A stretch of DNA of 64,000 nucleotides, from assembly GCF_001280205.1 (NCBI RefSeq), contig NZ_CP012573.1, positions 1,922,001 to 1,986,000 of the forward strand, in the 5' to 3' direction. The stretch comes from Clavibacter capsici. Its GTDB lineage: Bacteria > Actinomycetota > Actinomycetes > Actinomycetales > Microbacteriaceae. The number at the start of each line of letters is the position of its first letter. Position 1 is the stretch's first letter. Of the stretch, positions 34,745 to 43,619 are shown in pieces. Position numbers and translations under genes: made by a program. A model generated the notes under the pieces. The model searched no databases and was not told the origin of the DNA. It was given only the letters and a program-made list of their open reading frames with translations.

Positions 34745-36463
34745 ATGGCGCGACGCGCGCTCGCCGACCGCATCCGCCGCCGGCGCCCGGGGCTCCCGCG
34801 CGGGATCGCCGCGCGTCTGCTCGTGGTCCAGCTCGCGGTCCTGCTGCTGGTCGCCGTCGTCGCGACGGCGGCGCTGTGGGCGGACTCGCGCCAGCGCGCC
34901 GAGCAGGCCGCGGCCGACCGCAGCCTCGCCGTCGCGACGACCGTGGCCGACTCGCCGCGCGTGGCCGAGGGGCTCGCGTCCGCGGATCCCACGGGCGCGC
35001 TCCTCGCCTACTCGCTCGACGTGACGCGCGACACCGGCGTCGACTTCGTCACGATCATGGACCGCGACACCGTGCGCGTCACCCACCCCGACCCGGACGA
35101 GATCGGCCGCAGGTACCTCGGCACCACGGGGCCCGCGCTCGCCGGGCGGTCGCTGACCGAGACGTTCACGGGCACGCTCGGGCCGAGCGTCCGCGCGGTG
35201 GTGCCGGTGCGGAACGCGGACGGCGGCATCGTAGGGCTGGTCGCGGCCGGGGTCACCGTCGACCGCGTCACCGGCGTGCTCGTCGCGCGCCTCCCCGGGC
35301 TCGTCGGCACGGTCGGGGCGCTGGCGCTCCTGCTCGCGGCCGGGGCCGTGCTCCTCAGCCGGTCGCTCGAGCGCACGACGTGGGGCCTCGGGCCCGAGGA
35401 GATGGCGCGCATGCTCGCGTACTACGAGTCGGTGCTGCACTCGGTCGGCGAGGGCATCGTGCTCGTCGACCGCGACCGACGGCTCGTGCTCCACAACGAC
35501 CAGGCGGCGGAGCTGCTCGACCTCGACCTGGATCCGGCAGCGGGGCCCGTCGAGGTCGCCGAGCTCGGGCTGCCCGACGCGATCGAGCGGCTGCTGGCGT
35601 CGGGGACGACGGCCGACGAGGTCGTGCACCTGCCGTCCGGGCGCGTGCTCGTCGTCACGCAGCGGCCCGCGCTGCCCACGGGCCGCACCGGGATCGCGGC
35701 CCGGCTCGGCACGGTGACGACGCTGCGGGACCGGACGGAGGTCCAGCGCCTGTCGGGCGAGCTGGCGACCCTCCGGACGCTCGCCGACGCGATGCGCGCG
35801 CAGACCCACGAGTTCGCGAACCGGCTGCACACCATCGTCTCGCTCATCGAGCTGGAGCGGCCGCGCGAGGCCCTGGCGCTCGCGACGGCGGAGCTGGAGA
35901 CCGACAGGCGCGCCTCCGAGGGCGGGCTGGCGGAGGAGGCGGATCCCGTGGTGCGGGCCCTCGTGCGCGGGAAGGCCGCGCAGGCCGCCGAGCGCGGCGT
36001 CGAGCTGACCGTGCGCGTCGCCGACGGGACGGGCGACCCCGGCGTGCCCGCGCCGGAGCTCGTGACGATCGTGGGCAACCTCGTCGACAACGCCATCGAC
36101 GCCGCCGCCGACCCCTCCGTCGCGACCGCGCGCGGCGACGACCGCGGGCGCGTCGAGCTGTCGCTGTCGCGCACCGCGCAGGGCGCGCTCGTCATCGAGG
36201 TGGCGGACGACGGCCCGGGGGTGGATCCCGCGGTGCGGCCGCACGTGCTGGACTTCGGGGTGACCACCAAGACGGGCGACGACGGGCCGCGCGGCGTGGG
36301 CCTCGCGCTCGTGGCGCGCTCGGCCGCGCGGCTGGGCGGCCTCGTCGAGGTGGGCGATGCGGAGGCGCGGCTGGGCGGCGCGCGCGTCCGGGTCGAGCTG
36401 CCGGCGGATCCCGCCGGGTCGGCCGACGACGCGGACGCCCGTGCCCGCGGGGTGCGCGCGTGA
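34745..36463 (+). CDS. CitA/DcuS-family sensor histidine kinase
   Basis: Membrane sensor kinase of 572 residues. A first membrane helix lies at about 22-45, an extracellular PDC-type sensor domain at about 46-180 (with RYLGTTGPALAGRS), a second helix at about 183-203, a cytoplasmic PAS domain starting ESVLHSVGEGIVLVDRDRR, and a HisKA_7-type H-box QTHEFANRLHTIVSLIEL with the phospho-accepting His. The ATPase has GNLVDNAID, DDGPGVD and GVGLALV. Such kinases sense external citrate or C4-dicarboxylates. GGGGAGG precedes the ATG. The response regulator overlaps its 3' end. Confidence 0.9.
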   Translation: MARRALADRIRRRRPGLPRGIAARLLVVQLAVLLLVAVVATAALWADSRQRAEQAAADRSLAVATTVADSPRVAEGLASADPTGALLAYSLDVTRDTGVDFVTIMDRDTVRVTHPDPDEIGRRYLGTTGPALAGRSLTETFTGTLGPSVRAVVPVRNADGGIVGLVAAGVTVDRVTGVLVARLPGLVGTVGALALLLAAGAVLLSRSLERTTWGLGPEEMARMLAYYESVLHSVGEGIVLVDRDRRLVLHNDQAAELLDLDLDPAAGPVEVAELGLPDAIERLLASGTTADEVVHLPSGRVLVVTQRPALPTGRTGIAARLGTVTTLRDRTEVQRLSGELATLRTLADAMRAQTHEFANRLHTIVSLIELERPREALALATAELETDRRASEGGLAEEADPVVRALVRGKAAQAAERGVELTVRVADGTGDPGVPAPELVTIVGNLVDNAIDAAADPSVATARGDDRGRVELSLSRTAQGALVIEVADDGPGVDPAVRPHVLDFGVTTKTGDDGPRGVGLALVARSAARLGGLVEVGDAEARLGGARVRVELPADPAGSADDADARARGVRA

Positions 36464-37173
36464 TCCGCGTCCTGGTCGTCGACGACGACGTGCTGACCGC
36501 GGAGGCGCACGCCCTCTACGTGGGGCGGCTCGACGGCTTCGAGGTGGCCGCCGTCGCGCACACCGGCGGCGAGGCGCTGCGGCTGGTGGCGGAGGCCGGG
36601 CCCGAGGGGATCGACCTCGTCCTCCTCGACATGACCCTGCCCGACCTGCACGGCCTCGAGGTCTGCCGGCGGCTGCGGGCCGCGGGACGCGCGACCGACG
36701 TCGTCGCCGTGACCGCCGTGCGCGACCAGGCCGTGGTGCGCAGCTCCGTGACGGCGGGCATCGTCCAGTACCTCATCAAGCCGTTCACCTTCGCGGCCTT
36801 CGCGGAGAAGATGGCGGCGTACGTCGGCTACCGCGAGGGCCTCGGCGCGGGCAGCGGCAGCACCACGCAGCTGCAGGTGGACCGGGCGCTCGCGGCGCTG
36901 CGCTCCCCCGCGTCCGACGCCCGGCTGCCCAAGGGCATGTCGGCGGAGACGCTCGACCTCGTGCGCGGGATCGCGCGGGGCGACGGGGCGCCGGCCCGCG
37001 ACGCGGACGGCGCCGAGGGCGTCTCCGCCGCCGAGGTCTCCGGCGCGCTCGACGTGTCGCGCGTCACCGCGCGCCGCTACCTCGAGTACCTCGCCGACGT
37101 CGGCCAGGTGGAGCGGGTGCCGCGCTACGGGACGCCCGGCCGACCCGAGCTCGGCTACCGCTGGACGAGCTGA
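36460..37173 (+). CDS. CitB/DcuR-family response regulator
   Basis: A 237-residue response regulator. The receiver domain has the acidic pair VVDDD at 7-10, the phospho-accepting Asp57 in LVLLDMTLPD, and IKPFTF with the conserved Lys. The C-terminal DNA-binding part contains SAAEVSGALDVSRVTARRYL, a helix-turn-helix typical of the CitB group. The start GTG overlaps the kinase stop by four bases (GTGA). The likely target is the divergent dctA promoter. Confidence 0.9.
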   Translation: MIRVLVVDDDVLTAEAHALYVGRLDGFEVAAVAHTGGEALRLVAEAGPEGIDLVLLDMTLPDLHGLEVCRRLRAAGRATDVVAVTAVRDQAVVRSSVTAGIVQYLIKPFTFAAFAEKMAAYVGYREGLGAGSGSTTQLQVDRALAALRSPASDARLPKGMSAETLDLVRGIARGDGAPARDADGAEGVSAAEVSGALDVSRVTARRYLEYLADVGQVERVPRYGTPGRPELGYRWTS

Positions 37174-37266
37174 CGCACCGTACGGCACGGGCACCCCGCG
37201 CGCGACCCCCGGGGCGGATCCGCCCGCTCCGGTGACGATGTCGCCGCCCCGTGCGAGTCTCGGAGC

Positions 37267-38313
37267 ATGAGACGCACGATCCTCCCGCCGTACCTGCTGA
37301 CCCGCCTCGCCGAGGCCGACCCCGAGCGCATGTCCGCCGCGCGGCAGGCCGCCCGCCGCGCCCTCCGCGACCAGGGGCCCCTCATCCACGACCGGCGCGG
37401 ACCCGGTGCCGCGCCCGACGAGGCGGCGCTCCGGGAGCGCGACCCGTCGGGGATCCACCGCACGATCTCGGACGCGGCGAACCGCGAGGAGCTGCCCGGC
37501 CGCACGGTGCGCGTCGAGGGCGCGCCCGACACGGGCGACGCGGAGGTGGACGAGGCGTACGCCGGGCTCGGCGCCACCTACTCCCTCTTCTCCGAGGTCT
37601 ACGGGCGGGAGTCGCTCGACGACCGCGGCCTGCCGCTGCTCGCGACCGTGCACTACGGCGAGGAGTACGACAACGCGTTCTGGGACGGCACGCGCATGGT
37701 CTTCGGCGACGGCGACGGCGAGGTGTTCGCGCCGTTCACGCGCTCGCTCACGGTCATCGGGCACGAGCTGACCCACGGGGTCACCGAGCTCACGCTCGGG
37801 CTCGTCTACCAGGGGCAGTCGGGCGCGCTCAACGAGTCGATCTCCGACGTGTTCGGCGTGCTCGTGGAGCAGCACTCTCTCGGCCAGACGGCGGACGAGG
37901 CCACCTGGCTCGTCGGCGCGGAGCTGTTCCTCGACCGCTCCACGGGCGTCGCGCTGCGCTCGATGCGCGCGCCCGGCACCGCCTACGACGACGACGTGCT
38001 CGGGAAGGACCCGCAGCCCGGGCACATGGACGACTACGTGGAGACCCGGGAGGACAACGGCGGCGTCCACATCAACTCCGGGATCCCGAACCGCGCCTTC
38101 TTCCTCGCCGCCACGGCCATCGGGGGCGAGGCGTGGGAGGGCGCGGGCCGCGTCTGGTACGACGTGATCGAGACCGGCGCCGTGCGCGCCGACGCCGACT
38201 TCCGGACGTTCGCACGGGCCACGATCGAGGCCGCGTCGGCGCGGTACGGTGGGGGCGCGTCCGAGGTCGCCGCGGTCCAGGCGGCGTGGGAGGGCGTCGG
38301 GATCGAGGTCTAG
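37267..38313 (+). CDS. M4-family metallopeptidase, protealysin-like
   Basis: Zinc protease of 348 residues. The zinc site HELTH is at 166-170 with the third ligand Glu190 in ALNESISD, and the C-terminal GVHINSGIPNRAF carries the active-site region. It has no signal peptide; instead a short propeptide starts with PPYLL at 7-11, the hallmark of protealysin-type precursors, which are found inside the cell or exported by an unknown route. An emfourin-like inhibitor gene begins immediately after its stop. GAGTCT six bases ahead of the ATG resembles the leaderless boxes of neighbouring genes, with G in place of T. Confidence 0.9.
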   Translation: MRRTILPPYLLTRLAEADPERMSAARQAARRALRDQGPLIHDRRGPGAAPDEAALRERDPSGIHRTISDAANREELPGRTVRVEGAPDTGDAEVDEAYAGLGATYSLFSEVYGRESLDDRGLPLLATVHYGEEYDNAFWDGTRMVFGDGDGEVFAPFTRSLTVIGHELTHGVTELTLGLVYQGQSGALNESISDVFGVLVEQHSLGQTADEATWLVGAELFLDRSTGVALRSMRAPGTAYDDDVLGKDPQPGHMDDYVETREDNGGVHINSGIPNRAFFLAATAIGGEAWEGAGRVWYDVIETGAVRADADFRTFARATIEAASARYGGGASEVAAVQAAWEGVGIEV

Positions 38314-38586
38314 GTGGAGATCGCCGTGTCGCGCACGGGCGGGATGGCGGGCATGACCCGCACCTGGTCGGTGCGCGTGGACGACGACGCGTCCGAGTGG
38401 GGCGACCTCGTCGACGCCTGCCCGTGGGACGAGCCCGCCGTGCCCACGCCCGGCGCCGACCGCTTCGTCTACCTCGTGCGGGCGGGCGACCGCGAGGCGC
38501 GCCTCGGCGAGGCCGCCGTCGACGGGCCGTGGCGTCGGCTCGTCGACCGGGTGCGGGACGCGTCCCGTGAGAGCCTCGGAGGATGA
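38314..38586 (+). CDS. Emfourin-like inhibitor of M4 protease
   Basis: A 90-residue protein whose GTG start follows the protease stop with no gap. MEIAVSRTGGMAGMTRTW at the N-terminus and the DDASEWGDLVDAC centre match the layout of emfourin, the inhibitor encoded next to protealysin in Serratia. The tight coupling suggests one-to-one production that keeps the protease silent in the cytoplasm. Family assignment is from pattern and context; a direct comparison was not possible. Confidence 0.75.
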   Translation: MEIAVSRTGGMAGMTRTWSVRVDDDASEWGDLVDACPWDEPAVPTPGADRFVYLVRAGDREARLGEAAVDGPWRRLVDRVRDASRESLGG

Positions 38587-39442
38587 CGCCGCCTCCCTCC
38601 GCCGACGACCGCTACGGACACGACGTGCTCGCCGCCGGCTGGCGCGGGCCCGCGAAGGCGAGGCCCCGCCCGCAGGATGCTACGCGCGACCTCGTGGTCG
38701 AGGAGCTGTCCACCGGGTTCTGCGGCGCGATCGTGCGCGTCGAGTCGGGCATGGTCGTGCTCGAGGACTACAAGCGCACGCAGCGCACGTTCCCGCTCGG
38801 CGGGTCCTTCCTGCTCGAGGGCGAGCCCGTCGCGCTGCGCGTCCCCCGCGCCGCTCCCGCCGGCCCGCGCGCACCGCGTCCGGGTCGCTCGCGGTCGCCG
38901 ACCGGCAGGCGCGCGTGGCCCTGCCCAGCCGGATCTTCGTGGAGGGCCGGCACGACGCCGAGCTCGTGGAGAAGGTGTGGGGCGAGGACCTCCGCATCGA
39001 GGGCGTGGTCGTCGAGTACCTCGAGGGCGTCGACCACCTCGACGAGGAGCTCGACCGGTTCCGGCCCGGGAAGGGCCGCCGCGTCGGCGTGCTCGTCGAC
39101 CACCTCGTGCCCGGATCCAAGGAGAGCCGCATCGCCGAGGCCGTCGCCCGCGGGCCGCACCGGGCGCACGCGCTCGTCGTCGGCCACCCCTACGTCGACG
39201 TGTGGCAGTCGGTGAAGCCCGCGCGGCTGGGCCTCCGCGAGTGGCCGGTGATCCCCCGGAACGTGGAGTGGAAGCACGGCATCTGCGCCGCGCTCGGCTG
39301 GCCGCACGCCGAGCAGGCCGACATCGCGCGCGCCTGGCAGCGGATCCTCGGCCAGGTGCGCTCGTACCAGGACCTCGAGCCCGCGCTCCTCGGCCGCGTC
39401 GAGCAGCTCATCGACTTCGTCACGGATCCCGCCGGCCGCTAG
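38583..39442 (+). pseudogene. DUF3097 gene broken by a one-base frameshift
   Basis: The N-terminal part reads from ATG 38583 (overlapping the emfourin stop by four bases) through VVEELSTGFCGAIVRVE and FPLGGSFLLEGEPVALRV. Near 38842-38874 the family sequence jumps to another frame, continuing ASGSLAVADRQARVALPS, then FVEGRHDAELVEKVW, VGVLVDHLVPGSKESRIAEA and WKHGICAALGWPH to the TAG at 39440-39442. One base appears to be missing between the halves; a run of five C lies at 38842-38846. DUF3097 proteins are about 270 residues, and the VEGRHDAELVEK and VLVDHLVPGSK parts look Toprim-like. The function is unknown. It could be a true pseudogene or a sequencing error. Confidence 0.8.
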
Positions 39443-39452
39443 CCGCGCGGGC

Positions 39453-40526
39453 TCACGCGGGCGCGGCCGCCGTCTCGCCGAGCCGCACGTGCACGGGCAG
39501 CAGCACGTCCGCCGGCGCCCGGCCGGCGAGCAGCTCGCCCACCATCCGACCGGCGTGGACCCCGCGGTCGTGCAGCGGCTGCTCGACGGTCGTGAGACGC
39601 CGCTCGAGCCACGGCAGGTGCGCGCCGTCGAAGCCCGTGACCGTGAGGTCCTCCGGCACGCGCAGGCCCCGGGCCGCGGCGGCGCGGATGGCGCTCGCGG
39701 CGAGCATGTCGTTCTGGGCGAGGATCGCCGTCGGCCGCGACGGCAGGTCGAGCAGCACGCCGGCGGCGGCCTCCCCCGCCTCCAGGTCGCGCCCGCCCGC
39801 CTCGACGCGGACGGCGTCGGGGAACACGCTGCGCGCGGCGCGGAGCCGCTCGCGGATGGTGCGGTTGACGATCTCCTCGAGGTCGCGCCCGACCGGGATC
39901 ACGGGTCCCGGCGGGCCGTCCTCCTCGATGCGCGTGGTGCGCATCAGCACGCCCACGCGACGGTGGCCGAGGGCGCGCACGTGCCGGGCCAGCTCGCCCA
40001 TGCCGCGCGCGTCGTCGATGTCGACCACGGCCACGCCCTCCCCGTGCGGGCCCTCGACGCCGACCATGGGGATCCGGCGGGCGCGCAGGCCCGGCAGGAG
40101 CGCGTCCACCTCCTCGCCGCGGGTGAGGAACACGACGGCGTCGACGGGCATGCCCTCGAGCAGCGGCGCGGATCCGGCGCGCGGCTCGCGACGCCCCGGC
40201 AGCAGCAGCTGCCCCACGTCGAGCTCGTCGAGCGCCTCGCTGAGGCCCGCCATGGTCGCGAGCGCGACCGGGCTCTGGAACGCCCGCCGGATGCTGCCGG
40301 CCACGACGACGCCGACGATGCCGGACCGGCCGCTCTTCAGGGAGCGGGCGGTGGGATCCGGCCCCGCGTAGCCGATGCTGGCCGCGGCGCGCAGGATCCG
40401 GGCGCGCGTGGCCGGCGTGATCGATCCGGTGCTGCGATACGCGAGCGACGCCGTGGAGGTGGAGACGCCCGCGAGGGCGGCCACGTCGGCGAGGGTCACG
40501 GAGGTGCGGGGCGGGTGGCTCCTCAT
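39453..40526 (-). CDS. LacI-family transcriptional regulator
   Basis: Repressor-type protein of 357 residues. The LacI helix-turn-helix VTLADVAALAGVSTSTASLA begins near residue 9, followed by the hinge LRAAASIGYAGPDPTARSLKSG, then a periplasmic-binding-like effector domain (GIVGVVVAGS, and ILAQNDMLAASAIRAAAARG at the C-terminal half). The ATG at 40526 lies seven bases after TAGGGT on the minus strand, so it is probably leaderless. It is divergent from the ABC importer operon with tandem inverted repeats between, and is its likely regulator; the effector may be the imported compound or inositol. Confidence 0.9.
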   Translation of the reverse strand: MRSHPPRTSVTLADVAALAGVSTSTASLAYRSTGSITPATRARILRAAASIGYAGPDPTARSLKSGRSGIVGVVVAGSIRRAFQSPVALATMAGLSEALDELDVGQLLLPGRREPRAGSAPLLEGMPVDAVVFLTRGEEVDALLPGLRARRIPMVGVEGPHGEGVAVVDIDDARGMGELARHVRALGHRRVGVLMRTTRIEEDGPPGPVIPVGRDLEEIVNRTIRERLRAARSVFPDAVRVEAGGRDLEAGEAAAGVLLDLPSRPTAILAQNDMLAASAIRAAAARGLRVPEDLTVTGFDGAHLPWLERRLTTVEQPLHDRGVHAGRMVGELLAGRAPADVLLPVHVRLGETAAAPA

Positions 40527-40533
40527 GCGGATC

Positions 40534-40539
40534 ACCCTA
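40534..40539 (-). promoter_or_regulatory. Leaderless-type -10 box TAGGGT for lacI-type gene
   Basis: On the minus strand TAGGGT is followed by seven bases and the ATG of the LacI gene at 40526. Confidence 0.6.
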
Positions 40540-40628
40540 TTGAGGCCCTGGCGGCCGCCGCGCGCGTTCGTCGCCGGGGAGCCCGATCGCCATGCCCCGT
40601 TCACCCCGGCGCCACCGCCGCCCCTCAC

Positions 40629-40653
40629 CATCGAAACGATGCGATCCGCATCG
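40629..40653. promoter_or_regulatory. Candidate LacI operator: two adjoining inverted repeats
   Basis: CATCG-AAA-CGATG (40629-40641) overlaps CGATGCG-ATC-CGCATCG (40637-40653). Both repeats are perfect, and they lie 28-52 bases before the GTG of the solute-binding protein gene and about 100 bases from the LacI gene. LacI-family operators are palindromes of this size with CG-rich centres. No other feature is seen in the 154-base divergent region apart from the LacI -10 box. Confidence 0.6.
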
Positions 40654-40680
40654 CTCCCCCAGCAGAAGGACACCCGAACA

Positions 40681-41847
40681 GTGATCCCCCGCCGTCACCT
40701 CCTCGCCCTCGCCGCCGCCGCGTCCGCCGCGGTCGCGCTCGCCGGCTGCGCTCCCACCACGAGCACGCAGGCCCAGGCCCAGAACCACGCCGTCACCGAC
40801 GCCTCGGGCAGCGCCCGCGTCTTCATCTCCGGTGACACCAACGTCAAGGCCCTCTGGGACGACGGGATCATCCCCGCGTTCGAGAAGGCGAACCCCGGCG
40901 CGTCCGTCACCACGACGCTCGACCTCCACGGCGAGCACGACGCCCAGACCATGGCCACGCTCACGAGCTCGGTGCAGGGCGGATCCGACCCCGGCTACGA
41001 CCTCATCGACGCGGGCTTCACCGCGGCGGCCGGCACCGGGGGGCTCCTCGCGCCCGTCTCGGCCGACACCATCCCGAACCTCGCGACCGTGCCCGACGCG
41101 ACCGTGCAGTCCGGCGGCGGCTTCGGGATCCCCTACCGCGCCTCCTCCGTGCTCCTCGCCTACGACTCCACGAAGGTGACCGACCCGCCCAAGACGCTCT
41201 CCGACCTGCTCTCCTGGATCCAGGCCAACCCGGGCCAGTTCGCCTACAACTCCCCCTCCACCGGCGGATCCGGCGCGGCCTTCGTCACGACCGTCCTCGA
41301 CACCCACCTCGACGACGCCACGCGCGAGAAGATGACGACCGGCTACGACCAGTCGCTCGAGGGCGCGTGGGACGCGGGCTTCGACCAGCTCAAGGGCCTG
41401 AACGCCTCCATGTACCAGGGCGGCGTCTACCCGAACGGCAACAACCAGGTGCTCGACCTCCTCGGCACGGGCGCCATCGAGATGGCCCCCGTCTGGAGCG
41501 ACCAGGTCATCACGGCGCAGAAGTCGGGCACGCTGCCCGTGACCGTCAAGTACGCGCAGATCTCCGACCCGGCGTTCACGGGCCACGCGTCCTTCCTCGG
41601 GATCCCGAAGACGGCCGAGCACGCGGACGTCGCGCAGAAGCTCGCCGACTACGTGCTCTCCGCGGAGGGCCAGGGCATCATCGCCAGCACCATCGCGGGC
41701 TACCCCGTCATCTCGCTCGACCAGGTGCCCGCGGACCTGAAGGACCAGTTCGCCTCGGCCGACCCGTCCACGCTCCGCCCCGGCTACTACAGCCAGATGG
41801 CGTCGGACATGTCGAACCTCTGGGACCAGAAGGTCCCCGGCCAGTGA
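40681..41847 (+). CDS. ABC transporter solute-binding lipoprotein
   Basis: Extracellular solute-binding protein of 388 residues, anchored as a lipoprotein. The signal sequence has a PRRHLLAL stretch, a hydrophobic core and the lipobox LAGC at about residues 20-23. The mature part looks like the iron/polyamine/phosphonate class of binding proteins (GIPYRASSVLLAYDSTKV, FAYNSPSTGGSGAAF). It begins a five-gene operon with two permeases, an ATPase and a phosphodiesterase-phosphatase fusion. The start is GTG at 40681; AGAAGGA lies 10-15 bases upstream. An upstream ATG at 40639 falls inside the operator repeats and is less likely. The substrate is inferred from the last gene as a glycerophosphodiester. 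Confidence 0.88.
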   Translation: MIPRRHLLALAAAASAAVALAGCAPTTSTQAQAQNHAVTDASGSARVFISGDTNVKALWDDGIIPAFEKANPGASVTTTLDLHGEHDAQTMATLTSSVQGGSDPGYDLIDAGFTAAAGTGGLLAPVSADTIPNLATVPDATVQSGGGFGIPYRASSVLLAYDSTKVTDPPKTLSDLLSWIQANPGQFAYNSPSTGGSGAAFVTTVLDTHLDDATREKMTTGYDQSLEGAWDAGFDQLKGLNASMYQGGVYPNGNNQVLDLLGTGAIEMAPVWSDQVITAQKSGTLPVTVKYAQISDPAFTGHASFLGIPKTAEHADVAQKLADYVLSAEGQGIIASTIAGYPVISLDQVPADLKDQFASADPSTLRPGYYSQMASDMSNLWDQKVPGQ

Positions 41848-42797
41848 CGTCCGTCCGGACGGCGGCCCCCGCCGCCCGGGCCGTCAGCGCGCGGCGGGTC
41901 TCCCCCGAGACCCGCCGCGCCGGCGTCGGCCTGGCGCTCGCCCTCCCGCCCGCGCTGCTGCTCGCGTTCTTCGTCGGGATCCCCGTCGTGCTCGCGATCG
42001 GCTTCAGCCTCGGCCACACGGGCGGCCTCAACAGGACCATCGCCACCATCGGCCTCGGCACGCGCACCGCGACGAGCTGGTGGGGCACCCTCGACGCCTA
42101 CGTCGACGTGTTCGGCGACCCGCGCTTCCTCCGCGACCTGGGCGTCACGGTGCTCGTGACCGTGCTCTCCACCGCGATCGTCATCGCCCTCTCGCTCGCG
42201 ATCGCGCTCAACCTCCGCCTGCGCGGCGGACGGCTGGCGTCGGTCTTCGCCGGGCTCGCGATCGTGCCGCTGTTCATCCCCGTCGTCATCGCGTCGTGGG
42301 CGATCCTCACCTTCTACTCGGGCGACGGCTTCGTCCGCACGGTCTTCGCGCTCCTCGGCCTCGACGGGCCGACGTGGGGCTACACGACGGTCGCGGTCGT
42401 CATCGGATCCGTGTGGACGAGCCTCCCGTTCGCCACGCTCATGGCGACCTCCGGCGTGCAGGGCATCCCCGACGCCATGATCGAGGCCGCGCGAGACGCG
42501 GGCGCCTCGACGTGGGCCATCGTCACGCGGGTGCTCGTGCCGCTCGCCGCGATCCCGCTCGTGATCGCGACGACGTTCACGGCGATCGGCGTCCTCGGCT
42601 CCTTCACGGTGCCGTACTTCACGGGGCCGAACGCGCCCAGCATGCTCGGCGTCGACATCTCGAAGTACTTCACGGGCTTCAACCACCCGCAGCAGTCGAT
42701 CGTGATGGCGGTCGTGGTGTTCGTGCTCGCGTCGGGGATCGCGTTCCTCTACGTGCGCGCCAACTTCCGCTCCGCGAAGAAGGAGGGCCGGGTCTGA
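41844..42797 (+). CDS. ABC transporter permease, first subunit
   Basis: Inner-membrane permease of 317 residues with six predicted helices. The EAA loop, which docks on the ATPase, reads EAARDAGASTWAIVTRVLVP. The start is GTG at 41844, overlapping the binding-protein stop by four bases (GTGA). Its family is the one found in spermidine, iron and phosphonate importers. Confidence 0.9.
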   Translation: MTSVRTAAPAARAVSARRVSPETRRAGVGLALALPPALLLAFFVGIPVVLAIGFSLGHTGGLNRTIATIGLGTRTATSWWGTLDAYVDVFGDPRFLRDLGVTVLVTVLSTAIVIALSLAIALNLRLRGGRLASVFAGLAIVPLFIPVVIASWAILTFYSGDGFVRTVFALLGLDGPTWGYTTVAVVIGSVWTSLPFATLMATSGVQGIPDAMIEAARDAGASTWAIVTRVLVPLAAIPLVIATTFTAIGVLGSFTVPYFTGPNAPSMLGVDISKYFTGFNHPQQSIVMAVVVFVLASGIAFLYVRANFRSAKKEGRV

Positions 42798-43612
42798 TGC
42801 GCGCGCTCCTCTCCGCCCGCGGGTGGATGCAGGCGGCCCTGTTCGCGGTCGTCGCCGTCTTCATCCTCGGCCCGCTCCTGTGGCTCGCCGCGCACGCGTT
42901 CGCGACGAGCTGGGACTACCCGAGCCTCGTCCCCGCCGGGCTCACGCTGCACTGGTGGTCCGTCGTGTTCGAGGACGCGGAGCTCGCCGCCGCCGTCCGC
43001 AACTCGCTGTACTTCGCGCCCATCACGGTGCTCGTCTCGGCGCTCGTCTGCCTGCCGGCCGCCTACGCGTTCTCGCGCTTCTCGTTCCCCGGCCGGCGGA
43101 TCCTGCTGGTCGGCCTGTTCGCCACCAACGCGTTCCCCAAGATGGGCCTCTTCGTCTCGATGGCGTCGCTGTTCTACGGGCTGCACCTCATGAACACGGT
43201 CACGGGCATCGTCATCGTGCAGCTCATCGGCACGGTCGTGTTCATGACGTGGATCCCGGCCGCCGCGTTCAGCGCCGTGCCGCGCTCCCTCGAGGAGGCC
43301 GCGCGCGACGCCGGCGCCGGACGCGTGCGCACCTTCCTGCACGTGACCCTGCCGCTCGCGCTGCCGGGGATCCTCGTGGCCGTGCTCATGTCCTTCCTCG
43401 CCGCGTTCGACGAGGCGCAGGGCACCTACCTCGTGGGTGCGCCCGTCTACATGACGATGCCGACCGAGATGTACTCGCTCGTCCTCAACCACCCGAAGCA
43501 GGTCGCCGCCGTGTTCGCGATCCTCCTCTCCGTCCCCTCCGTCGCCCTCCTCCTGCTCGCCCGCCGCCACATCATGGGCGGGCGTCTGGCCGAGGGCTTC
43601 CAGATCCGTTAG
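42797..43612 (+). CDS. ABC transporter permease, second subunit
   Basis: Permease of 271 residues with about six helices and the EAA loop EEAARDAGAGRVRTFLHVTLP. The ATG shares its A with the stop codon of the first permease (TGATG), which implies coupled translation and equal amounts of the two subunits. YLVGAPVYMTMPTEMYSLV in the last third is typical of the polyamine/phosphonate group. Confidence 0.9.
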   Translation: MRALLSARGWMQAALFAVVAVFILGPLLWLAAHAFATSWDYPSLVPAGLTLHWWSVVFEDAELAAAVRNSLYFAPITVLVSALVCLPAAYAFSRFSFPGRRILLVGLFATNAFPKMGLFVSMASLFYGLHLMNTVTGIVIVQLIGTVVFMTWIPAAAFSAVPRSLEEAARDAGAGRVRTFLHVTLPLALPGILVAVLMSFLAAFDEAQGTYLVGAPVYMTMPTEMYSLVLNHPKQVAAVFAILLSVPSVALLLLARRHIMGGRLAEGFQIR

Positions 43613-43619
43613 GCCGGCC

